From: Methyloversatilis sp.
GTDB taxonomy: Bacteria; Pseudomonadota; Gammaproteobacteria; Burkholderiales; Rhodocyclaceae
Direction: 5' to 3'
Length of the DNA stretch: 64,000 bases
Assembly: GCF_030698125.1 (NCBI RefSeq)
Contig: NZ_JAUYNV010000019.1
Span: 62,001 to 126,000, forward strand
The notes under the pieces: generated by a model
What the model saw: the letters and a program-made list of their open reading frames with translations, nothing else
Databases searched by the model: none
Told to the model about the DNA's origin: nothing
Program-made: the position numbers and the translations under genes
Shown: in pieces, positions 18,822-28,237 of the stretch
Numbering within the stretch: position 1 is the first letter of the stretch
How the letters are laid out: every line of letters begins with the position of its first letter

Positions 18822-20492
18822 CTACTGTAGCCGAGACAAGGTGTCGCCGACGAGGGAGGATGCCGCAGTGCGGCGGCTTGACAGCCACGCAGACAGATTC
18901 ATCAGCGCCCACACACGGTGAGTCACTGCATCGTCGCCTGCGATGAACCGATCGCGCCATCGAATGACCTCAGTCGCGTCCAGCGGCATGTGTGCGATGA
19001 CCGAGGGATCTCCCAGATGACGACGCAGCAGACGGTGGTCATTGCTGCGCAGCAATCCGGTCAGATCGATGTTGAAGCCACGCTTCGGTGTATTCCAGAT
19101 GGTTTCAGGTACGTGACGCGCGAGCAGGTCGCGCAGCAGTCGCTTCGGCCTGTCGGGGCGCCAGCACCAGTCCTCGGGCAGTGCCTGCAGCAGGTGCGTG
19201 ACATCGGGCGCGCCAAAGGGATGCTCGACACGCAGGCCCGTTGCGATGGAAGCCTGGTGGATGCGATCGTCCGGGGTTGCCGTTCCCTGCAGCACCGAAA
19301 GCCGCTTCAGGTGCGACGCGCCGCGCAGTGCGGCGTGCGCGGTATAGAAGCGCGTCAGGGAAAAGTCGGGCGAGCGGCCGGTCAGGCGGGTGATGTCATC
19401 CGCGGTAAAGCCGCTCCAGCGTATGAAAAGATCCTGCTGCACGTTGAATTCGAACAGTCGCGCATAGCCGGCTATTGCCGGCAGCCTGCCGAGCGCGCGC
19501 GCAATCGCGTGTCGCGAAGCCGGGGGAAGGTGAGCCACCCAGTCGTGTGCGATGCGCCGCCAGCGCGCCGGCATCATGCCGGGCAGCGCCTCGGCGCCGG
19601 TGCCGTCCAGCACGCGATCGGACTGCCGGGCGCAGGCTTCGAACAGCAGCCGCGTCGGCATGCCTGCGGGGTCGCAGTAGGGCTGCTCGGCTTGAGCATG
19701 TGCTCGTTCGAACACGGCTTCGAGCGCGTCGCCATCAGGTCGAAGTACGTGGTGTTCAAGGCCCAGATGACCTGCAATGGCTGCCGCCGTCGCCGATTCG
19801 TCGAGTGACGGTGTATCGAAGCCGACCGTGAACGCAGCGACGCGATGACCGGCTTTGCTCGCCAGAGCACAAAGCAGCGCCGAGTCGATGCCACCGCTGA
19901 GAAACGCCGCGGGTGCGACGCTGCCGGCGAGGCGGCGGTCTATCGCTGCTTGCAGGCGTCGCTCGACCTCATCGCACGCCGCATCGTAAGTGGCCGGGGG
20001 CGTGACCTCAGGTAATGCAGCACCGAGTTCGCGGTGTCCGCTCGCCGTGAATTCCAGAGTCTGGCCGGCTTCAAGCGCAAAAACGCCTTCGTAGAGGGTG
20101 TTGGGTGCAGCGATGTCGAGGAAGCGCAGGTATTCGTCCAGCCCGCGCTGCGAAAGCGTCGGGACAGCCCGCAGCCGGGTGAGCAGCGCATCGAGCCGGG
20201 TGGCGAAATGTATGCAACCCGATGCGTCCCGATGATGGAACAGCGACACCGCCCCTGCTGCATCACGCGCCAGAACCAGTGTGCGACGCAATCCATCAAT
20301 GGCGGCCAGCGCGTAGTGACCGTCGGCGTCCGTTGCCATTCCGGACCTGAGCGGATCGAGCATGCGGTCCGAGCAGAAAAGCGCGCCCGCGATCATCAGG
20401 TTCGGTAACGCACCGCCAAGCGACACCCAGCCCGTGGCCGGAGACAGCGAGCCGGTGCGCGGATCGAAACAGCCGTAGGCCCCGTCGTTCAT
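18822..20492 (-). CDS. Divergent asparagine synthetase-like protein (truncated glutaminase, altered synthetase motif)
   Basis: AAFLSGGIDSALLCALA P-loop retained, but RVLDGTGAEALPGMM replaces SGDGGDE.FGG and the N-terminus (MNDGAYGCFDP) is short. ATG at 20492 forms an ATGA overlap with the upstream stop. Confidence 0.78.
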   Translation of the reverse strand: MNDGAYGCFDPRTGSLSPATGWVSLGGALPNLMIAGALFCSDRMLDPLRSGMATDADGHYALAAIDGLRRTLVLARDAAGAVSLFHHRDASGCIHFATRLDALLTRLRAVPTLSQRGLDEYLRFLDIAAPNTLYEGVFALEAGQTLEFTASGHRELGAALPEVTPPATYDAACDEVERRLQAAIDRRLAGSVAPAAFLSGGIDSALLCALASKAGHRVAAFTVGFDTPSLDESATAAAIAGHLGLEHHVLRPDGDALEAVFERAHAQAEQPYCDPAGMPTRLLFEACARQSDRVLDGTGAEALPGMMPARWRRIAHDWVAHLPPASRHAIARALGRLPAIAGYARLFEFNVQQDLFIRWSGFTADDITRLTGRSPDFSLTRFYTAHAALRGASHLKRLSVLQGTATPDDRIHQASIATGLRVEHPFGAPDVTHLLQALPEDWCWRPDRPKRLLRDLLARHVPETIWNTPKRGFNIDLTGLLRSNDHRLLRRHLGDPSVIAHMPLDATEVIRWRDRFIAGDDAVTHRVWALMNLSAWLSSRRTAASSLVGDTLSRLQ

Positions 20493-21337
20493 CGTGTGAC
20501 AGCCAGCCAGCAATGCTTCATGGCCCTCAGTGGATGCCCGCTGGTGAGCGCTTGCCGCGCCAGGGCACGGTGCTCACGCTGGCGCAGCGCGCGGATGCGG
20601 ACCGTGAGGTGACCAGCCGGCAGCGTTTTTGCCAGCCTCGTCAGCACACGGATGTAGGCGATCTGCATGCTGGGCGTGTCATGAGACAGGTTGGCGTCGT
20701 GCCGGCGCCGCAGCAGTGCCAGATCGGGGTGCCACAGCAGGGGGAAGCGCGCGGCAGCGCGCAACCACAGGTCGAGATCCTCTACGTGCTGCAGCGATTC
20801 ATCGAAACCGCCGAGTGCGTCGAATGCATGGCGTCTCATCACGACTGCGCCGGTGGTCACGAAACCCGCGTCGAGCAGCTTGTCGAGCGGAGCAGTCACA
20901 TACGCCGTATCTCCGAAGAAGTGTGCGTCGAGCCCGCTTTCTGCAAACAGGGTTTCGGGGCGCAGAACATATTTGCCGTCGATGTCGTCGAACTGGCGAC
21001 AGTCACCGAACACCATCGCTGCATCCGTCTTGTCATTCAGCAGCGAGACTCTGGAGGCAAGGCTGTTCGGTGGCCACAGGTCGTCCGCATCAAGAAAGGC
21101 GATGAATTCACCGCTACTGGCAGCGACGCCGGCATTGCGTGCTGCGGCCGGGCCGGGGGCGGGGCTGTCGATGACGCGAGCGCCGGCCGCGCGCGCCAGG
21201 TCCGCCGTATTGTCGGTGCAGTTGCTGGTGACAACGATGATGTCCGGCGGTGGCGAAAACGACTGCGCCTTCACGCTGGCGATCGCTTCAACAATCCATC
21301 GGGCAGCGTTGTGCGCCGGTATGACGACGCTGAGCAT
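20489..21337 (-). CDS. Glycosyltransferase family 2 protein
   Basis: MLSVVIPAHNAARWIVEAIASV, AARNAGVAASSGEFIAFLDADDLW, GGFDESLQHVEDLDLWLR; start trimmed from ORF 21553 to ATG at 21337. Confidence 0.92.
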   Translation of the reverse strand: MLSVVIPAHNAARWIVEAIASVKAQSFSPPPDIIVVTSNCTDNTADLARAAGARVIDSPAPGPAAARNAGVAASSGEFIAFLDADDLWPPNSLASRVSLLNDKTDAAMVFGDCRQFDDIDGKYVLRPETLFAESGLDAHFFGDTAYVTAPLDKLLDAGFVTTGAVVMRRHAFDALGGFDESLQHVEDLDLWLRAAARFPLLWHPDLALLRRRHDANLSHDTPSMQIAYIRVLTRLAKTLPAGHLTVRIRALRQREHRALARQALTSGHPLRAMKHCWLAVTR

Positions 21338-21344
21338 GCGATCG

Positions 21345-22238
21345 TCAGACCTTGCGGCCACCCAGCATCGCCAGCGCCAGCGATACCAGCAGGCGACCGC
21401 GTGAAACCGGTGCAAGAGCGAACGCTTCGGCCAGATCGAACAATGCGGCCGCACGCTCCCCGTCGCGATAGCGCCATTTTGCGTAGTCGGCCAGTACGCC
21501 GGCCATCGCCATGCGCCAGAAGGCACCGCGATCGCGCGCCCCCAGCAGATCACGGTTCTTGGTCATCACATTCACGGCGCTGCTGCGCATCACTTCGCGG
21601 TTGCGGCTCATGCTGCCGGGTGAGCGAACGATGCAGGTCATCGCCTCGCGCACGCAGGCATAGCGGGTGACGGCGGCAAGCCTCATCCACATGTCGATGT
21701 CTTCCAGACTGCGCAGCGCGGTATCAAAGCCACCGATCTGATCGAACAGGCTACGTCGTGCCATCACGGCTGAACCGCTGCCGGCGACGGTCGCGTTTGT
21801 CACGAAGATGTTACGGAGGATTTCACCCTCGGCACCTGCGTCATCCCAGCGCTCAAGTGTCTTCCCTTCAGGAGAAACAATGAGCGCCGCAGTCGAGCAG
21901 AAACCGATGTTCGGGCAGGTCCTGACCAACTCCACCTGCGCGTCAAGCTTGGCGGGTAGCCACCAGTCGTCGGCGTCGAGAAACGCTATCCACTCTCCTC
22001 GCGCGGCAGCAATGCCTGCGTTGCGCGCGGCGGAGAGGCCGGCATTCTTCTGCGTCAGTACGTTGATGCGATCGCGGTAGCCAGAGAGGACTGCAGCGGT
22101 ATCGTCGGTCGATCCATCATTGATGACGATGACCTCGTAATCGTGCCAGGTTTGGCTGAGTACTGAGTCGATTGCCCGTGCCACGCACCATGCTGCGTTG
22201 TAGGCGGGGATGACGACGCTGATGTGAGGTGTGTTCAT
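21345..22238 (-). CDS. Glycosyltransferase family 2 protein
   Basis: HISVVIPAYNAAWCVARAIDSVLSQTWHDYEVIVINDGSTDDT, WIAFLDADDWW, GGFDTALRSLEDIDMWMRLA; ATG at 22238. Confidence 0.93.
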   Translation of the reverse strand: MNTPHISVVIPAYNAAWCVARAIDSVLSQTWHDYEVIVINDGSTDDTAAVLSGYRDRINVLTQKNAGLSAARNAGIAAARGEWIAFLDADDWWLPAKLDAQVELVRTCPNIGFCSTAALIVSPEGKTLERWDDAGAEGEILRNIFVTNATVAGSGSAVMARRSLFDQIGGFDTALRSLEDIDMWMRLAAVTRYACVREAMTCIVRSPGSMSRNREVMRSSAVNVMTKNRDLLGARDRGAFWRMAMAGVLADYAKWRYRDGERAAALFDLAEAFALAPVSRGRLLVSLALAMLGGRKV

Positions 22239-23197
22239 GCGCCAGTGTCGTAGCCGAGACGTTGTTGCATCGGCTCGATACGATCGAGAATGCGCTCGAC
22301 CAATTCCGGGTTTTGCTGCTTCCACTTCGCCTTCGCAGGCTTGCCCTTTACGATGCTGGTCGGGCGCTGATCCAGGGTGCGGCAGCGCTGCTCGATGTCC
22401 GATGTGAATGCGAGGTCAAGCCGCGCGTAGACGTCGCGGAACATGTCGACAGGGCGTTCGAACAGATCTTCGTAGCGCAGATGTATCCAGCGATCGGGAG
22501 GAAGCAGCGCCGCGGCATCGAGCGCGAGCTGGTTGGCGCTGATCCACTGAAAGGCGCATACCTCTTCAATCGGCGCCTGGTTGTAGGTTCGCCATCCGGG
22601 CGCGAGGAAGAAAGCCCAGTCGGTGTACTCGCCATGGTTGATCGCCACCGGCTCGGGGAAATCGCCGAGAAACTGCGAGAGGTGGAAATCACCATCGGTA
22701 CGGCCGAGACGCCAGCCGTCGATCATCGAACTGATATTGTCGCGTCCGTCACGCTGAATGAAAACGAACTTCGCTTCCGGAAACAGAGCATGCAGGTAGC
22801 CGACGCGCATGACGTTTATGCAGGTCTTGTCCAGGATTCGCCCGCCGCCCAACCGGCGATAGAAGAAGCGCAGTGCGGCATCGCGATGTTCTGGCCGGGC
22901 GTGTTCCGGGCCCGCTGCTTCGGAATGCCAGCCGTTGTTCAGCGGCCCGTACAGGTCATTCCAGAACTGCGGGATTTCGAAGCCGAGATTGACCAGTTCC
23001 GACGACGCGCCGATGGTTTCGAAGGTGACTGTGGTGCCCGAGCGCGAACAGCCGACCAGAAACACGGGCGGGCGCGGCGTCGGACGGGTAAGGTCCCAAT
23101 ACAGCCCGGCCATCTCGCGCTTCAGATGAACGAGGTTCTTTCGGACGATTTCAGGGTCCGTGACCTTGAGGAGCTTTGAAATGATTTTGCGGTTCAT
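22235..23197 (-). CDS. Sulfotransferase family protein
   Basis: PVFLVGCSRSGTTVTFETIG (PAPS 5'-phosphosulfate loop), LDKTCINVMRVGYLHALFPEAKFVFIQRDGRDNISSM. Confidence 0.85.
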   Translation of the reverse strand: MNRKIISKLLKVTDPEIVRKNLVHLKREMAGLYWDLTRPTPRPPVFLVGCSRSGTTVTFETIGASSELVNLGFEIPQFWNDLYGPLNNGWHSEAAGPEHARPEHRDAALRFFYRRLGGGRILDKTCINVMRVGYLHALFPEAKFVFIQRDGRDNISSMIDGWRLGRTDGDFHLSQFLGDFPEPVAINHGEYTDWAFFLAPGWRTYNQAPIEEVCAFQWISANQLALDAAALLPPDRWIHLRYEDLFERPVDMFRDVYARLDLAFTSDIEQRCRTLDQRPTSIVKGKPAKAKWKQQNPELVERILDRIEPMQQRLGYDTGA

Positions 23198-23593
23198 GTT
23201 CCTGTCCGGGCTATGGTCGCTGAGCCGGCGAGCTTTTCGATCGGTAGATCACGATTTCCATCCTGATGCCCAAAGCCAATGAATCCATTCAGTGCCGGTC
23301 AGGATCCGACGATGAATCGGGTGACTGCCGGCCTTGAACAAAAGTCCCGAGAGCGGATCACCAGGTCTGCAGATCAATATCTGGATCTCGCCAGATGCGT
23401 AGTTCATCCGGGCGATCACTTCCATTGCTCGTGAATCAGCGGCCTCGGTACCCCTTCAGGAACTGCGCAGACGGCGCAAAGCGTCATGTCCGATGCGGGT
23501 CGTGATACGTATTTCCTTGAAAACGTTGATGCGGCGACGTTCGTCCACGACTGGGTCGGCGAAACAAGCACGAGCGCATGGGGATCGATTCAT
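23198..23593 (-). pseudogene. Possible decayed gene remnant (ATGA-coupled 45-aa frame 23593-23456, then same frame past one TGA)
   Basis: ATG at 23593 overlaps the upstream gene's TGA. Reads MNRSPCARACFADPVVDERRRINVFKEIRITTRIGHDALRRLRSS* and the same frame continues RGTEAADSRAMEVIARMNYASGEIQILICRPGDPLSGLLFKAG... No homologue recognised. Confidence 0.3.
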
Positions 23594-24531
23594 GGATGCC
23601 CGAGTATCTTTTCGAGGGCCTGCGTGTACTCGTCGGCGGGTACTTTCAACGCAGACTGCACAACGACACAGACCTTTGATGGATCTTCGGTCAGCACCGA
23701 TTGAGGGTCCGCGAAGAAACGTGCGTACGAATGGGTGTCCCACAGCATGTGATTGAAACTTCGTTCATGGATGACGAGGTCGGACGGCTTCAATGTCTCT
23801 TCGACGAAAACGCCGTAGATCGAATATTCGGACATGGTTTCTTCGGCCAGCAGCACGTCCTGCCAGGGTTTGTCATGGAGCTGTTCCAGATGGCGGCCCA
23901 GTTCGTGCAGCCACTCCGCTTGCAGGATGGCCGGGCAGGACATGTAGTGGTGCTCGGTGCTTCCTTCGGGCAGACGCAGCAACTTGCGTGCGCCGGCGAT
24001 GTGCTTGCGGTGTCTGCCCGATTCCGTCGTCGGCGTGATGCGCACCAGCACCCGCCCTCGATCCGCCAGCAGATCGGCATCGTCGAATGACCGGAAGAAG
24101 AACAGGTCAGAATCAAGCACAAGGATGGGCCCGCGTTCCTGCAGGCTTTTTGCGTTCAGTTTTGCAATCTGCTGAATGATCCAGCCGCCTTTGCCTGCAT
24201 GCTTCGCGAAGCGCCACGCCTGACCAGGCGCGTAGCGGTCGACCAGACTGTAGAGGGCTGTCGGAAAGAAACGACGGTCGACAAGGCTCTGTTGCGACAC
24301 CAGCGTGCAGTCGTCATCGCGCAACGCAGTTCGGAACAGGGCCAGATCGGATTCCGGAACGGCCACCACATGTTGGGCGGAGCCACGATAGAACTTGCGC
24401 ATGCTGCGACGAAGCAGCACCAGCCGGTCGATATCGTTGCGGTAGGACGGCGTGAAGAAGAGCAGCGACGAGTCGGATGCGTGCGGTCCCGGGCGCTTCG
24501 GGGCGATTTCCTTTTTCATGCTGGTCATCAT
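23590..24531 (-). CDS. DUF6492-like (glycosyltransferase-like) protein
   Basis: LLFFTPSYRNDIDRLVLLRRSMRKFY, GWIIQQIAKLNAKSL, ILVLDSDLFFFRSFD. Confidence 0.7.
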   Translation of the reverse strand: MMTSMKKEIAPKRPGPHASDSSLLFFTPSYRNDIDRLVLLRRSMRKFYRGSAQHVVAVPESDLALFRTALRDDDCTLVSQQSLVDRRFFPTALYSLVDRYAPGQAWRFAKHAGKGGWIIQQIAKLNAKSLQERGPILVLDSDLFFFRSFDDADLLADRGRVLVRITPTTESGRHRKHIAGARKLLRLPEGSTEHHYMSCPAILQAEWLHELGRHLEQLHDKPWQDVLLAEETMSEYSIYGVFVEETLKPSDLVIHERSFNHMLWDTHSYARFFADPQSVLTEDPSKVCVVVQSALKVPADEYTQALEKILGHP

Positions 24532-25463
24532 CCGAATTGCGCCCGCATTTCGCCTGCTGTGGCTGCCAGTCTCATCAGCCAGTAGAAGCGACGGTCACGG
24601 TTCGTGCTGAATGCCGCATGCAATGTATAGGTAACGCCTTTGCGCAGCAGCGACGGCACCATGCGAATCCCTTCGGCTCCGCCATGTATCAGGATGGATG
24701 AATACGAGCGCAGGAAGCATTTCCGCATCATGTATCGGGTGGTCATCCGCTCCGGTTCCAGCAGATGGCGCTGCCGCAGGCCAGGTACATAGAGCAGGCG
24801 ACATCCGTCCTGCAGGGCGCGCCGGATGTAGTCGATGTCCTCGCCGCCCATCAGGTTGTGTCCGGTCGGACCCAGCTCAGCAGAAAAGCGGCCCGTGCGT
24901 TCGATGACATCGCGCCGGATGATGATGTTTCCGCCGCTCGGTATCTTCATTTCCCCGGTGATTTCCGTCTCCGTCTCGCCGAAGTCGTATTCGGGGAAAG
25001 GGCGCACCGGAATCCTGTACTCGTCGCGCCGGTGCACCCAGGAAGGTTCGGACCCGTCCCACGCAGGCAGCATCCAGCCGCAGTACATGCCGTAGTCGAG
25101 ATTTCGCCGGATCAACGCCGACAGCGCGTGAAAGTAGTCCGGTGCGACCACCTGATCGTCATCGATGAAGCACACGTGCCGGGCAAGCGGCGTTGCGAGT
25201 GCCGAGTTGAGTGCATGCGACTTCCCGGCCACCGGCTCTTCGAGAACACGTAGCCCGAGTGAGTGAGGCGCCCACTGCGCCTCGATATCGTGCAGTTCGC
25301 GCAGGGTGCTTTCGTTGCAGGCGTTCGCGACGATCAGAAGATCCACGGTCAGGTCGTCCGGAGGGGGGGCGACACGCAGCGCGTCAAGCGCCTGCCGCAG
25401 CAGCGACATCCGGTTATGCGTACAGATGACGACCGTTACGTCGCAAGCAGGTCGCGTTTCCAT
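24528..25463 (-). CDS. Glycosyltransferase family 2 protein
   Basis: VTVVICTHNRMSLLRQALDALR, HVCFIDDDQVVAPDYFHAL, GGNIIIRRDVIERTGRFS..GGEDIDYIRRA; ATG 25463. Confidence 0.92.
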   Translation of the reverse strand: METRPACDVTVVICTHNRMSLLRQALDALRVAPPPDDLTVDLLIVANACNESTLRELHDIEAQWAPHSLGLRVLEEPVAGKSHALNSALATPLARHVCFIDDDQVVAPDYFHALSALIRRNLDYGMYCGWMLPAWDGSEPSWVHRRDEYRIPVRPFPEYDFGETETEITGEMKIPSGGNIIIRRDVIERTGRFSAELGPTGHNLMGGEDIDYIRRALQDGCRLLYVPGLRQRHLLEPERMTTRYMMRKCFLRSYSSILIHGGAEGIRMVPSLLRKGVTYTLHAAFSTNRDRRFYWLMRLAATAGEMRAQFG

Positions 25464-25464
25464 G

Positions 25465-26388
25465 TCAGCGGCCTGCATCGCGTGGGCGGATCCAGCCCGA
25501 CAGCGTACCGATGAAGTAAGCCACATTCATTTCCTTGCGCAGGCTGGTGTCACGTCCTTGCGACAGCGCCTGACGCATGGCCACGGAAAACGCACGCCAC
25601 AATTGACCGTAGATATAGATTGGCGGCCAGCGCGATTCCGTCCGGCGGCTGCGCGTGCCGTCGACACGCCCCTGCTTGTAGTGCAGGTCAAGAAAGTAGC
25701 CACGATTCAGCTTTACTGCCTGGATGCGGTGATGAATGACGGCATCGGGCGTCCACCACACGCCGAATCCTGCTGCCAGGAGCCGGCGGTAGAAGTCGAC
25801 TTCTTCGCCGCCGGTGTTGTCGCCGCCTTTGCGTCCGAGCATCGAATCGAATCCGCCGACTTTTTCGCACACGGTCTTTCTGAACCCGAAGTTGCCGCCA
25901 TAGAAAGACGTATCGGGAGATGTCAGTGGCACGATCGAGTCCGATCTGTTCAATTCGCCCAGAAAACCCAGCAGTTCGTCGCTCAGCCAGGGCGGCCGAG
26001 AGTCCTCGAACAGCACCTTGATGCGGCCGCCGAAGGCATCAGGTGCATGGGCATCGATCAATCGTTCAAAAGCACAGAGCCAGTCCGGATCAGCGGTTTC
26101 GTCATCGTCCATGAAGATGATGTATTCGCCTTGCGCTTCGGCAATTGCGCGGTTGCGCGCGTTCGACAGTCCGAGCTTGTCCTCGCGGACGATGCGCGCA
26201 CTGAATCCCGGAGGCCAGCGGTGCGCGGCAAGAAGCCGAGGCGTGTCGTCGCGGCAGCCGTTGTCGATGACCAGAAACTCGATCGGAGCCTGCGGCAACC
26301 GTATCGACGCAAGCTCTGCAAGCGTCCATTCAAGACGGTCTGCATGGTTGTGCGTACACAATGCAACGGAGTAGCGGGGCTGGGTCAT
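25465..26388 (-). CDS. Glycosyltransferase family 2 protein
   Basis: YSVALCTHNHADRLEWTLAEL, NARNRAIAEAQGEYIIFMDDDETADPDWL, GGEEVDFYRRLLAAG; ATG 26388. Confidence 0.92.
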   Translation of the reverse strand: MTQPRYSVALCTHNHADRLEWTLAELASIRLPQAPIEFLVIDNGCRDDTPRLLAAHRWPPGFSARIVREDKLGLSNARNRAIAEAQGEYIIFMDDDETADPDWLCAFERLIDAHAPDAFGGRIKVLFEDSRPPWLSDELLGFLGELNRSDSIVPLTSPDTSFYGGNFGFRKTVCEKVGGFDSMLGRKGGDNTGGEEVDFYRRLLAAGFGVWWTPDAVIHHRIQAVKLNRGYFLDLHYKQGRVDGTRSRRTESRWPPIYIYGQLWRAFSVAMRQALSQGRDTSLRKEMNVAYFIGTLSGWIRPRDAGR

Positions 26389-26401
26389 GTCGCGCGGCCC
26401 C

Positions 26402-27211
26402 TTATCGGCTCGCGCCAGGCAGGCGTCGGGTGATTTGCCGGAAGTAATAGCGCACCGCATTGCCCAGCGTGCCATCGTTGCTGCCGAGCCTGACCTTTCG
26501 CAGCAGCATCGCAGGCGTGTCGGTACCGAACACGTCGAGGCGGCGGATGCGCAGGCGGTTCACGTCGCTGCGGTTGAATCCGGGCTGTGTCGAAAACGCA
26601 GCCCTGTAGCCGGCAGCGCGCGTTGCAGCCTCGACCCGCTCGTCCAGATGGCCGAACGGGTAGGCGATGTAATCCACATCATGACCGAGCAGGTTCTGCA
26701 GCACGCGCCGCGATCCGGCCAGCTGGTCAGCCAGGGCATCATCGTCCAGCGTCGGCAGGCTGGCGTGGCTACGCGTGTGCGAATGGAAGCTGAACCCGGC
26801 CGCGCTCATCGTGCGGATATCGTTTGCGTCGAGCAGGGGGTGGGTCTGGCCTGAAGGGTTGGATGTGCGTGTCCATTCGTCCCGGCTTCCGATGAGATCG
26901 CTGACCAGGAAGACGGTCGCCGGCCAGCCATGTTGCTGCAGCACCGGCATGGCGTGATCCATGACGCCCTTGAAGCCGTCGTCGAACGTCAGCAGGAATG
27001 AACCCTCCGGCAGTGTGAGGTCGCCCTCAAGCCACTTGACCATGTCATCTATTGTGACTGCACGGTAGCCTGCATCGGCCAGTGCCTGCATGTGGGCGCG
27101 GAAGTCTTCCGGGCGGATTCCGTAGCGTGCTTCCCATGCGTTGCTCGTGTCGCCAACGCGGTGGTACATCAGTACGGGGACGCGTTCTGCGGTCTGCTTC
27201 CGTGCTGTCAC
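26402..27211 (-). CDS. Polysaccharide deacetylase family protein (NodB homology)
   Basis: VPVLMYHRVGDT, SFLLTFDDGFKGVMDHAMPVL, FSFHSHTRSHASL, DYIAYPFGHLDERV; GTG start with AAAGGA upstream (ORF upper limit 27238). Confidence 0.92.
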   Translation of the reverse strand: MTARKQTAERVPVLMYHRVGDTSNAWEARYGIRPEDFRAHMQALADAGYRAVTIDDMVKWLEGDLTLPEGSFLLTFDDGFKGVMDHAMPVLQQHGWPATVFLVSDLIGSRDEWTRTSNPSGQTHPLLDANDIRTMSAAGFSFHSHTRSHASLPTLDDDALADQLAGSRRVLQNLLGHDVDYIAYPFGHLDERVEAATRAAGYRAAFSTQPGFNRSDVNRLRIRRLDVFGTDTPAMLLRKVRLGSNDGTLGNAVRYYFRQITRRLPGASR

Positions 27212-27262
27212 GGCGGTTCCTTTGTGCGTTCCATCCAAGCGGCGCCAAGGTCAGGCCGAGCC

Positions 27263-28237
27263 TCACTGACTGCCGTGCGTGCCGCTTCCGAATTTGTCGC
27301 GCAGCGAAAATATGGCTTTGTACAGGGAGAGCGGCAGCTTTGCAGTGAGGATGTACCGCATGTCGGCCATTTTCCCGATCCCCGACTGGCTCGCGTGACG
27401 GAACAGTGTGTGAGCCGACAGCAGATCCCGCTTCCAGAGTGCCCGATACGCTTCCCTGAGTATGCGACCTTCGGTTAAATCCAGTAGTTTCTGGGGCGCC
27501 AGGTGGGCAACGCGGCCCGGGTAACGTGCCAGGAAGTCCTTCTGCGCCCAGAGGGCATCAAGCACTTGCCGCCATTTGACTGCCGACACCTGGGCGCTGC
27601 CGTGCCAACGGTAATAAGCCAGCACTTCGGGTACCCGTACGATGCGCTCGGTGCGACCGTAGACACGCAGCCAGAAGTGGTAATCCATGGATGAGAAGCG
27701 TTCTTCGCAGAAGCCGCCCACCGCATCGACCACCTCTCGCTTGAGCAGGGCTGCGTGAATGGGCCATGGGCAAGTGCGCACGAAATGGGCGGCCATGTCT
27801 TCCTGTTCGTAGGCCGGTGGTACGTAGGGTTGCGATTCCACGCCATCTCCCACGTTCTGCCAGCCGCAGTAGGCCAGATCGGCGTCGGCAGCCCTGATTG
27901 CATCGAGAAGCTTTGAAAGTGCATCCGGCTCCCACCAGTCATCAGCATCCAGAAAGGCAACAAATGTGCCGCGCGCGCGCTTCAGCGCAAGGTTGCGTGC
28001 AGGGTAGGGGCCACGCCGATCCGAGCGCAGCAGTGTGATACGCCCCGGATATCGCGCATCAAGCGACTCGGCTACGGTGAGCGAATCGTCGGTTGAACCG
28101 TCGTCCACCAGCACAACTTCGGTTCTGACATTGATCTGATCAAGCGCCGACGACACCGCTTCGTCAAGATAGGGTCCGGCGTTGTAGCACGGCATGACGA
28201 CCGAAATCAGCGGGCGCTCCGCGACCGAACCGTTCAT
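27263..28237 (-). CDS. Glycosyltransferase family 2 protein
   Basis: PLISVVMPCYNAGPYLDEAVSSAL, VVLVDDGSTDDSL, ARNLALKRARGTFVAFLDADDWWEPDAL. Confidence 0.93.
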   Translation of the reverse strand: MNGSVAERPLISVVMPCYNAGPYLDEAVSSALDQINVRTEVVLVDDGSTDDSLTVAESLDARYPGRITLLRSDRRGPYPARNLALKRARGTFVAFLDADDWWEPDALSKLLDAIRAADADLAYCGWQNVGDGVESQPYVPPAYEQEDMAAHFVRTCPWPIHAALLKREVVDAVGGFCEERFSSMDYHFWLRVYGRTERIVRVPEVLAYYRWHGSAQVSAVKWRQVLDALWAQKDFLARYPGRVAHLAPQKLLDLTEGRILREAYRALWKRDLLSAHTLFRHASQSGIGKMADMRYILTAKLPLSLYKAIFSLRDKFGSGTHGSQ

